NCBI GenBank assembly: GCA_951813625.1
Contig: CATOTS010000004.1
Location: 186,001-250,000, forward strand
DNA length: 64,000 nt
Origin: an uncultured Caldilineaceae bacterium
GTDB lineage: Bacteria; Chloroflexota; Anaerolineae; Caldilineales; Caldilineaceae
Direction: 5' to 3'
This document shows positions 57,620 through 64,000 of the stretch, piece after piece; position 1 is the first letter of the stretch; every line of letters starts with the position of its first letter. The notes under the pieces were generated by a model that was given only the letters and a program-made list of their open reading frames with translations, was not told the DNA's origin and searched no databases. Made by a program: the position numbers and the translations under genes.

Positions 57620-58750
57620 CTACTGCGACGGCGTCATCAGCGGTTCGTCGCTGTAGCGCATCACGTTGGGATCGTCGTAAAGGTGCTGAAAGTCTGGGTC
57701 CTGCGGTCCGACGACGATCTTCTGTACCTCTTCCAAGTTTTCAGCCGTTACCAGCAAACCCCTTTGGACACGCGTCGGCGGCACATCTTCGCCGCGCAGG
57801 CAGCGTTGCATATCGCGCATCCACTGGGTCGAGCTGTAGGGGAAGAGGTAAGACCAGGTGGCCTGGTAGATGCCGCCCTTGGCGATCTCGTCGAGCACAA
57901 GGTTGGTGCCGTCGGCGCTGCCGACAAAGAATTCATTGGGATCGTCTTTGCCGGCTTCCTTGGCCGCGGTGTAGGCGCCGAACCCGGGGTCATCGCCGAA
58001 GCCGAGCAGGACTTTTATGTCGGGGTGGGCTTGCAACAGGTTGGCGGCGCCGGCCGAACCCAACTCAATCGTGTTGGCCTCCACCTGACCGGCGATGACG
58101 GCGTTGTCGGCATTTTCCAGTACGCCGTCGATCAGACCCTGGGTGCGTTCCATCAGCAGCGGGTCGGCGCGATTGCCCAGAATCCCGACCTGAACTTCGT
58201 CGGCGTCGCCGTAGTTTTCGGCGATCCACTCGGCGGCGAATTTGCCGACGTGGTAGCCGCTGAAGTGCTGGTCCAGAACCACGTTCTGGGTGGCGCCGGT
58301 GATGGGCGAGGCACTGTGGTTGAACATGCAGATGCCCTGCTCGATCGCGCGCGCCACCAGGTCGTCCATGCCTTCCGGCGTCAGAACGAGGAAGAAGATG
58401 CCGTCATACTCCTGGGCGACAAAGGCCTCGATGTCGCCGAACTGTTTGACCGCGTCGGCGTTGGCATCGACGATCACGAGGTCGATGTCGTTTTCGGGCT
58501 TCTCGGCCTCGCGCTGCATGTCGGCATAGAACTCGACCAGAATCTCAACCTGAATCGGGCTGGAGAGCCCCACCTTTTTGTCCGCGAGCGTCTGCATCTC
58601 TTCGGCGGCCGGTTCGGCGGGCGGTGCGGGCATGACACAGGCAGCCAGCGCCAGGGCCAGAATCAGGAGCAGCGGCCAGAGAAAACTCCCTGGCAGTGCC
58701 CGGCAGGAGCGCGCGTTCTCATCGGTCCGAAACAAAAGGTTGTGTCGCAT
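57620..58750 (-). CDS. Sugar ABC transporter substrate-binding lipoprotein (RbsB/XylF class)
   Basis: 376 aa. Signal sequence with hydrophobic core (LWPLLLILALALAAC) and lipobox LAAC. The periplasmic-binding-protein fold of the RbsB class follows: KVGLSSPIQVEILVEFYADMQREAEK, DGIFFLVLTPEGMDDLVARAIEQGI, GYHVGKFAAEWIAENYGD, LGFGDDPGFGAYTAAKEAG. Sugar identity is not determinable. AGAGGATC precedes ATG 58750. A 194-bp gap separates it from the ATPase gene and shows nothing clear. Confidence 0.9.
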   Translation of the reverse strand: MRHNLLFRTDENARSCRALPGSFLWPLLLILALALAACVMPAPPAEPAAEEMQTLADKKVGLSSPIQVEILVEFYADMQREAEKPENDIDLVIVDANADAVKQFGDIEAFVAQEYDGIFFLVLTPEGMDDLVARAIEQGICMFNHSASPITGATQNVVLDQHFSGYHVGKFAAEWIAENYGDADEVQVGILGNRADPLLMERTQGLIDGVLENADNAVIAGQVEANTIELGSAGAANLLQAHPDIKVLLGFGDDPGFGAYTAAKEAGKDDPNEFFVGSADGTNLVLDEIAKGGIYQATWSYLFPYSSTQWMRDMQRCLRGEDVPPTRVQRGLLVTAENLEEVQKIVVGPQDPDFQHLYDDPNVMRYSDEPLMTPSQ

Positions 58751-58823
58751 GATCCTCTCCTTTGGGTTTGAAAAAAGCGATTCACTCTTGCCGCTCGGTC
58801 AGACACCTCCGGTCGTTTGCGCT

Positions 58824-59642
58824 TCAGTCAAAGTTGTCGCCGCCCCTGTTGAGATACCTGGCCGCGCCTTCGCGCAGCTGCCGGGCGGAAGGTTGAATTG
58901 CGGTCGCGCCGCCGTCGACCATCAGCACGGCGGCGGTAATAAAGGAGGCCTCATCGCTGGCCAAAAAGAGGATGGCGTTGGCTACTTCGGCGGGCTCGGC
59001 GAAGCGGGAAAACATGGTCATGGCGGCGTAGGGGGCGACGTTTTCGGCGGGCGTGCGCGCCATCATGGGCGTGTTCATGCCGGTGGGGCAGACGACGTTG
59101 GCGCGGATGCCGTCTTCGCCGCAGTCCTGGGCCAGGCAGCGTGCGAGGCCGATGACGCCGTGTTTTGAGGTGTTGTAGTCGGCCTGCATCTCGTTCGCCA
59201 CCACGCCCGACATAGAGGAGACGAAGACGACGCTGCCACCGCCCTGACGGCGCATGGCTGGGATGACGTATTTGGTGCAGAGGAAGGGGCCTTTAAGGTT
59301 GATGCGCATGACGCGGTCCCATTCCTCTTCGCTGATATCGGCGATATTTTTGCCGCTGCCGAAGGTCGCGGCGTTGTTGACGAGGATGTCGATGCGACTG
59401 TAATGGGCCAGGGTAGTCGCGGCCAGCTGCTCGGCGCCGGCGAGGTGGCTGAGGTCGCCGACGAAGGCAACGGCTTCGCCGCCCTCGTCCTTGATGGCGT
59501 CGACCGTGTCGCGGGCGGTCTCTTGGTTCAGGTCGGCGACGACGACTTTGGCGCCTTCGGCTGCGAACAGGAGCGCGGTCGTACGGCCAAGCCCCTGCCC
59601 GGCGCCGGTGACAATCGCCGATTTGCCTGCCAGTCTGCCCAT
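58824..59642 (-). CDS. SDR-family oxidoreductase
   Basis: 272 aa. [12 protein letters not shown], catalytic Ser in [13 protein letters not shown] and the final MVDGGATAI, then a ~20-residue tail. A paralog of the SDR at 51473. Its position directly upstream of the Rbs-type binding protein suggests it oxidises the imported sugar or its derivative. Confidence 0.87.
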   Translation of the reverse strand: MGRLAGKSAIVTGAGQGLGRTTALLFAAEGAKVVVADLNQETARDTVDAIKDEGGEAVAFVGDLSHLAGAEQLAATTLAHYSRIDILVNNAATFGSGKNIADISEEEWDRVMRINLKGPFLCTKYVIPAMRRQGGGSVVFVSSMSGVVANEMQADYNTSKHGVIGLARCLAQDCGEDGIRANVVCPTGMNTPMMARTPAENVAPYAAMTMFSRFAEPAEVANAILFLASDEASFITAAVLMVDGGATAIQPSARQLREGAARYLNRGGDNFD

Positions 59643-59689
59643 CGGTTCGCCCTTTCTGTCTGGGAGCGGCCGCGCGGCCGGGGCTACGC

Positions 59690-60481
59690 TCAGTTTTTGG
59701 CGGGCAGGTGAATCGAGTCACCCACCAGCAGGACCTTAATATCGAAGTCGCGCTGTTGCCGGTAGTAGAGCTCGAAGAGTTTGCCGATGTCGCCGGTGTG
59801 GTTGCGCCAGAATTCCCAGTGGAAGGGCAGGAGCGTATTGGGGCCGAGTTTCTCGGCTACTTCGAGAAGCTCCTCGACCTCCATGTACCAGGTGCGACCG
59901 AAGGCGAGCAGGGCGAGGTCGAGGTCGTGCGTTGCCCCGATTTCACCCATCGCCGGTCCGTCCCAGGTGTCGCCAGAGACGAACAGCTTTCTTCCGCCAG
60001 ATGAGAAGACGAATGTCACTGCGTGCGGCTCGTTGGGGTCGTAGGAAGGGTAGACCTGGATTACAACGTCGCGGAACTGGATGGTGTCGCCGGGCGCGAC
60101 CTGGCGGATGCGCTCGTCGGCGATGCCGAATTCGCGCATCAGTTTGGCCGAGGATTGCGGCGCAATGCAGAAGGCGTCGGTATTGTTGACGATGGGAACG
60201 AGGGTGCCGTCGTGGCAGTGGTCGACGTGATCGTGCGTGGAGATGATGATGTCGGCGAGGCCGACTTCATCCGGCTTGATCGGAATGGCGGTCGCGCGGT
60301 AGGCGTCGGGCACGGAATCGTCGGGCGTGCCGTAGGAGTAGGGATCGATCCAGATCAATGTCTCAGGCGTGCGGTAGGCGAAACTCGGCCCGCCCAGCGC
60401 CCAGAATAGGATGCCGTCGTCGATCGTTCTCCCCTCGATTTCGTCCAGAAAAGTTTTAGGCCAGTATGCTACGTCTCGCAT
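59690..60481 (-). CDS. MBL-fold metallohydrolase, UlaG-like
   Basis: 263 aa. The metal-binding motif is [12 protein letters not shown] (HxHxDH), with [13 protein letters not shown] giving the bridging Asp and PFHWEFW a further His. UlaG is the L-ascorbate-6-phosphate lactonase, and similar proteins open sugar lactones; that is a plausible but unproven role here, after an SDR has made a lactone. 48 bp from the SDR gene downstream. Confidence 0.83.
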   Translation of the reverse strand: MRDVAYWPKTFLDEIEGRTIDDGILFWALGGPSFAYRTPETLIWIDPYSYGTPDDSVPDAYRATAIPIKPDEVGLADIIISTHDHVDHCHDGTLVPIVNNTDAFCIAPQSSAKLMREFGIADERIRQVAPGDTIQFRDVVIQVYPSYDPNEPHAVTFVFSSGGRKLFVSGDTWDGPAMGEIGATHDLDLALLAFGRTWYMEVEELLEVAEKLGPNTLLPFHWEFWRNHTGDIGKLFELYYRQQRDFDIKVLLVGDSIHLPAKN

Positions 60482-60578
60482 AAGCGATCCTTTGCCTGAT
60501 TGGGCCGCGCCGCGCCAACGCGGGCGGGCGCGGGGATTCGCGAACGGGTTCCGGCGGTCCGGACTCTATGGCGCCGGT

Positions 60579-61088
60579 TCAGACCGTGCTCCAACTGTAG
60601 TCGTGCGGCTCCTGGACGCCGGTGCCGACTTCGTTGAGTTCCAACAGGTTGCCGTCGGGGTCGTAGAAGAAAAGGACGTGCCATTCGCCCTCGCCGGAGA
60701 AGCGGACCGGCGGCGAGACGATCTCCACGCCTGCGGCCTTGAGCCGTTCATAGGTGGCGGGCACGTCTTCGACGCCGAAGCAGAAGTGCGCGCTCGGCAC
60801 GTGGTGGATCGGATTGCGCCCGGTTGGGCTCTCCGGGTTGATCCACTCGATCAGGTCGAAAGTGAACCCGTGCTCGGAACTGCGGGTGTGGCCGTTGACG
60901 CCTCCGGGCGGGCGCAGCCGGTACTCGCGCATATGCACGTTGTCGATCCTCGTCATTTCGTCGATCGGCCCGCCGTCGTGCTCTTCGGGCGAGACGACCT
61001 CCAACCCCAGAATGTCGCGATAGAATTTGAGCGACGCTTCCAGGTCGCTGACCATGATTGCGACATGATCCATCGTTATTTTGGCCAT
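60579..61088 (-). CDS. VOC-family protein, tandem paralog 1
   Basis: 169 aa. TMDHVAIMVSDLEASLKFYRDILG (His ligand), SAHFCFGVEDVPATYERLKAAG (second His), DPDGNLLELNEVG (Glu). The last ~80 residues are practically identical to those of the protein at 61213, while the first ~90 differ at many positions. Substrate unknown; may be an epimerase or lyase of the adjacent sugar pathway. Confidence 0.85.
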   Translation of the reverse strand: MAKITMDHVAIMVSDLEASLKFYRDILGLEVVSPEEHDGGPIDEMTRIDNVHMREYRLRPPGGVNGHTRSSEHGFTFDLIEWINPESPTGRNPIHHVPSAHFCFGVEDVPATYERLKAAGVEIVSPPVRFSGEGEWHVLFFYDPDGNLLELNEVGTGVQEPHDYSWSTV

Positions 61089-61212
61089 CGTTTTCTCCTT
61101 TTCCGGGTACGCGGCCGTTCCCTTGTAGAGCGAAAATATGTATTACTTGCTTCGACTACGGCGGGGCGGAATGCCCTGCGCGGCCGAGTTTATTGCTTCC
61201 CGACGGTCCAGA

Positions 61213-61722
61213 TCAGGCGGTGCTCCAGGTGTAGTCGTGCGGCTCCTGTACGCCGGTGCCGACCTCGTTGAGCTCGAGCAGATTGCCGTCCGGGTCGTAG
61301 AAGAAGAGGACGTGCCATTCGCCCTCGCCGGAAAAGCGGACCGGCGGCGAGACGATTTCGACGCCTGCGGCCTTGAGCCGCTCATAGGTTGCGGGCACAT
61401 CCTCGACGCCGAAACAGAAATGAGCGCTCGGCACATGGTGGATCGGACGCCGGCCTGTCGGGCTCTTGGGGCTGACCCACTCGATCAGGTCGAAGGTGAA
61501 GCCGAAGTCTGTGCCAGGCGTGTGGCCGTTGACACCGCCGGGCGTGCGCATGCGATATTCGCGCACGTGGGTGTCCTTCATCGCCGTCATTTCGTCGACG
61601 GGCCCGCCGCCGTGCTCCTCCGGCGTCACGACCTCGAGGCCGAGGATGTCGCGGTAGAACTTGAGAGACCTGTCGAGGTCGCTGACCATGACGGCGACGT
61701 GATCCATCGTAATTCGGCCCAT
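61213..61722 (-). CDS. VOC-family protein, tandem paralog 2
   Basis: 169 aa, duplicate of the gene at 60579, 124 bp upstream of it. Metal ligands are conserved (MDHVAVMVSD, SAHFCFGV, NLLELNE). Differences are concentrated in residues ~20-90 (for example MKDTHVREYRMRTPGG against IDNVHMREYRLRPPGG), which may alter specificity. An upstream terminator at 61789 suggests transcription starts between it and this gene. Confidence 0.85.
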   Translation of the reverse strand: MGRITMDHVAVMVSDLDRSLKFYRDILGLEVVTPEEHGGGPVDEMTAMKDTHVREYRMRTPGGVNGHTPGTDFGFTFDLIEWVSPKSPTGRRPIHHVPSAHFCFGVEDVPATYERLKAAGVEIVSPPVRFSGEGEWHVLFFYDPDGNLLELNEVGTGVQEPHDYTWSTA

Positions 61723-61788
61723 GGTATGTCTCCTCAGCGTGACCGTGCTCCTGCCCGTGTATGAGGGTCAAGGAATCTATTTCTTATG

Positions 61789-61817
61789 AAAAAGGGGGAG
61801 GCAGAGAGCCTCCCCCT
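61789..61817 (-). terminator. Rho-independent terminator after the sugar-binding protein gene
   Basis: On the minus strand AGGGGGAGGC / GCCTCCCCCT, a perfect 10-bp stem with a 5-nt loop, followed by TTTT. It ends transcription from the gene at 61847 before the VOC genes. Confidence 0.92.
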
Positions 61818-61846
61818 GCGTTGGAATCAGACTTGGCGCGCGGACC

Positions 61847-63169
61847 TTATTCTTCGGCCTGGATTGCGTTGATCTTGGCGACCATGTTGTCGGTCGCCTC
61901 ATCGATCGAGCTGTCGCCCAGGAGCAACAGTTCGAGTTCTTCGGTGAAGGCGCGCTGCACCTCGGTCGGCTTCGAGCCCCAGTGTTCGGGCACGAACGTA
62001 TCGCCGTACTCGAACGGCTTGGTCATGAACTCAAGCTGGACCGGATCTTCGACGAATTTGGAGGCGTTTTCGGCGAACTTGTAGGGGACGGGGATCAACT
62101 TGATCATCGCGGTTATGGCGGCTTCGTCCCAGACGTAGAAGGAGATGAAGTCCCAGGCCTCGTCGATGTAAGGGGTGTTGGCGGGCATCGAGAAGGGATG
62201 GGACTGGCCGGTGCTGATGCGCTTGCCGCCGGGCATAATGGGCCATAGCGCCATCGACGCGCTCATGGTGTAGTCCTGCGTGTTGGGTCCCCAGGAGTCC
62301 CAGTCGGTGAGAACTGCGGCCAGCATGGCGATTTTGTCGCTGGCGAAGATTCGTTCGCCGAGCAGCTCCTGCTCAGCCGGCTTGGGTGAGATGCCCGACT
62401 CCAGCAGCCAGTCGACCGAATAGGCAAAGACTTCGCGCGCCTCATCGGAATTGAGCAGGCATTGGGTCTCGTCTTCGTTGAACAGTGAGCCGCCGTTGGA
62501 CATGATCAGGTCGAGGTAGACCATGTTCGGCGGTGTTGCCGCGCCCCAGATGTCGGGCGGGCTGGCGATCGCCTTGGCGGCGGCGTCCATCTCGGCCATG
62601 TCCCAGTCGGCATAGCGGGGCAGCTCGACGCCGGCCTCTTCAAACAGCCGGATATTGTAGGCGAGGCCGCGCGGCACTGCGCCGTGCGCAGGCACGCCGT
62701 AGGCGGTGCCCTCCCAGCCGGCCCAGACCCAGGGGCTGCCGACCAGTCCGTCCACATCGGAGCCGTCGCGTTCGATCAGGCTGTCAACGGCTGCGAAGAC
62801 ATCGCGTTGTACGAGCATTGGGAAGAAGGGCGCCTGCACCCACAGAACCTCTGGCACTGTGCCGCCGGCGAACTGGGTCAGCAGTTTTTCGGCGTAACCG
62901 CTCCAGGGGCTGACCGCCATCTCGACCTGTGTTTCGTGCGACTCGTTGTAAAGGTCGAGAACTTCGCCGAAAATGTCGGCCCAGGACATAAACCTGATGG
63001 TGACGGCCTCCTGCATGGCGGAATCGTCGGCCATATCGTCGCCGGCCGCGCTGTCGTCTGCTCCGCCGGGCGCGCATGCGGCGAGGAGGGCGCCTCCGGT
63101 TGCCACCGACATACCTTTCAAGAAGGCGCGCCGGCTCGGTCGAGTCGCGTCATTTTGCATCGTGCTCAT
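61847..63169 (-). CDS. Extracellular solute-binding protein, family 1, Tat/lipobox signal
   Basis: 440 aa. The N-terminus has a twin-arginine motif (SRRAFLKGM), a hydrophobic stretch and lipobox LLAACAPGG, so it is likely a Tat-exported lipoprotein. The family 1 binding domain starts VTIRFMSWADIFGEVLDLYNESH and contains LTQFAGGTVPEVLWVQAPFFP, YGVPAHGAVPRGLAYN, and WDFISFYVWDE. It could serve the MalF/MalG-type permeases at 48345-50259. ATG 63169 has GGGAGGA upstream; the frame extends to 63310 without signal features. Confidence 0.9.
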   Translation of the reverse strand: MSTMQNDATRPSRRAFLKGMSVATGGALLAACAPGGADDSAAGDDMADDSAMQEAVTIRFMSWADIFGEVLDLYNESHETQVEMAVSPWSGYAEKLLTQFAGGTVPEVLWVQAPFFPMLVQRDVFAAVDSLIERDGSDVDGLVGSPWVWAGWEGTAYGVPAHGAVPRGLAYNIRLFEEAGVELPRYADWDMAEMDAAAKAIASPPDIWGAATPPNMVYLDLIMSNGGSLFNEDETQCLLNSDEAREVFAYSVDWLLESGISPKPAEQELLGERIFASDKIAMLAAVLTDWDSWGPNTQDYTMSASMALWPIMPGGKRISTGQSHPFSMPANTPYIDEAWDFISFYVWDEAAITAMIKLIPVPYKFAENASKFVEDPVQLEFMTKPFEYGDTFVPEHWGSKPTEVQRAFTEELELLLLGDSSIDEATDNMVAKINAIQAEE

Positions 63170-63508
63170 TGGACTTCTTCCTCCCGGTTGAATTGATGGA
63201 TCCGAATCGTTGATGCGATCGATACGCTGGATCTTTTGAGGCCCGCGGAACTGACTATCGTCTGCGCAGGTGAAAAGGCTGCCCGGGCGGGCGATCGGCT
63301 GCCAAGGCATGTACTTAGCGAGTTTCGGGCGTCTTGTTTGCGGGGCTTGTCTCTCTGTGCAATGAGCGGCATCCGAATAGTTCGATAATCACGTCCTAAC
63401 CCGATTTGCATTCCATGCCTGACGCCGCCTGATGGATGGCTGCGTACAATGGACTCCGGGGATTGCCGCCTGCCGGCGCCTTGAAAGTTGGCGGCACTTT
63501 TGGGCGAC

Positions 63509-63536
63509 ACTATACCATAGCTGAAACGGTCTTCAA
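63509..63536 (-). promoter_or_regulatory. Possible promoter of the binding protein gene
   Basis: Minus strand TTGAAG (63536-63531), 16-bp spacer, TATAGT (63514-63509). It would give a ~335-nt leader before ATG 63169. I see no riboswitch in that leader, and the rest of the gap (63170-63597) contains no credible gene. Confidence 0.5.
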
Positions 63537-63597
63537 ACAGCGCGAAATTGGCCCTGGATCGGGCGTAGGAGGCTGTCCAGGGATTCTCGGCGCAGCC

Positions 63598-64000
63598 TCA
63601 AATCAGAGGTTTTCTATGATTCCGATTCAGGTTGGCGACGTTGATGCGCATCGCTTCTTCGCGCGAGCCGCTCGGGGGCAAAAAGTGGGTGGCGACCGAC
63701 AGGATTGCGTCGCTGCGGCGGTCGCGCAGGCTGCGCAGAATCGCGGGGTAGTCGACGTCGCCTTCGCCGAGTGGGCAGTAGTCAAAGTCGAGTTGGAGGC
63801 CGTCGTTCACGCGCAGATCTTTGATGTGAAGCCCGTGCAGATAGGGGTGGATGTTGAGGAAACCGGCGGTGGCGACGTCGGCTTCGCCGCTGTTGAGGTT
63901 GTCGGACGGGCCCCACATCACTTTGAGGCGGGGTGAGTTGAGCGCTTCAGCGAGGCGGCGGAAGTTGGCGGTCGTGTTGGTGTAGTTCCAGGGCATCATC
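63598..64000 (-). CDS. Sugar phosphate isomerase/epimerase-like TIM-barrel protein, 5' end outside window
   Basis: Only the C-terminal ~134 codons are present. LKVMWGPSDNLNSGE, LNIHPYLHGLHIKDLRVNDG and LGEGDVDYPAILRSLRDRRSDAILSVATHF are typical of xylose isomerase-like (AP endonuclease 2) barrels, in which the H-x-K-D strand and the late Glu or His coordinate a metal. Such enzymes often interconvert keto-sugars next to sugar ABC transporters. Stop TCA at 63598-63600 on plus. Confidence 0.78.
   Translation of the reverse strand, partial: MMPWNYTNTTANFRRLAEALNSPRLKVMWGPSDNLNSGEADVATAGFLNIHPYLHGLHIKDLRVNDGLQLDFDYCPLGEGDVDYPAILRSLRDRRSDAILSVATHFLPPSGSREEAMRINVANLNRNHRKPLI

Noticed and set aside
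63170-63510. 114-codon frame (63166-63510, minus) upstream of the binding protein
   Set aside because: Ser/Arg-rich composition, no domain or good start; most likely leader DNA of the gene at 63169.

Overview
The window is high-GC bacterial DNA with no rRNA, tRNA, phage or plasmid genes that I can recognise. Gene content (a PHP-UvrD fusion, many SDR, VOC and phytanoyl-CoA dioxygenase genes, several sugar ABC transporters, Uma2 and PucR proteins, a T-box) fits a member of the Chloroflexota, perhaps a Caldilinea-like lineage. That placement is inference; no marker gene in the window settles it.

Layout. 1-4.5 kb: the 3' part of selB and an aldo/keto reductase, separated by a lower-GC lipoprotein sugar dehydrogenase flanked by a ~200-bp direct repeat of the selB/reductase junction. 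4.5-10.1 kb (minus): a PHP-UvrD helicase, nitroreductase and Uma2 protein with ATGA overlaps, then an SDR. 10.2-10.9 kb: a terminal-inverted-repeat element. 11.3-14.5 kb: a lower-GC island with a lipoprotein and two tandem paralogous membrane proteins of unknown family.

14.6-23.8 kb (plus) and 29.4-41.2 kb (minus) form an aromatic amino acid supercluster in two converging blocks. The plus block holds aroH, pheA, two DAHP synthases, tyrA, aroA, aroE, trpB and trpA. The minus block holds trpE, trpS, trpG, a phosphotransferase, trpD, trpC, a DUF554 gene, trpF, aroC, an aroK-aroB fusion and aroQ. Together they encode all seven shikimate steps, the Phe/Tyr branch up to the aminotransferase, and every tryptophan enzyme. 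The minus block starts with a consensus promoter and a T-box leader with a TGG (Trp) specifier, so uncharged tRNA-Trp should control trpE, trpS and the genes behind them. Between the blocks lie a PucR regulator, a membrane protein, an M23 peptidase and an orphan sugar-binding protein.

41.3-48.3 kb: a second terminal-inverted-repeat element beside the trpE promoter, an amidohydrolase, a broken gene, dCMP deaminase, a membrane protein, FtsH and a Tat-exported phosphoesterase. 48.3-64 kb (all minus) is a catabolic region: two ABC permeases, a hydroxyacid dehydrogenase, three SDRs, four VOC proteins, a PhyH oxygenase, a complete Rbs-type ABC transporter, an UlaG-like metallohydrolase, a Tat/lipobox sugar-binding protein and the end of a TIM-barrel isomerase. 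The substrate is not readable from the sequence.

Most unusual features: a family of three modular elements with ~25-bp imperfect terminal inverted repeats carrying five copies of a ~60-bp double-hairpin module; the Trp T-box; short tandem duplications across the stop codons of three neighbouring genes; the duplication around the sugar dehydrogenase; and a pair of VOC genes whose 3' halves have been homogenised.
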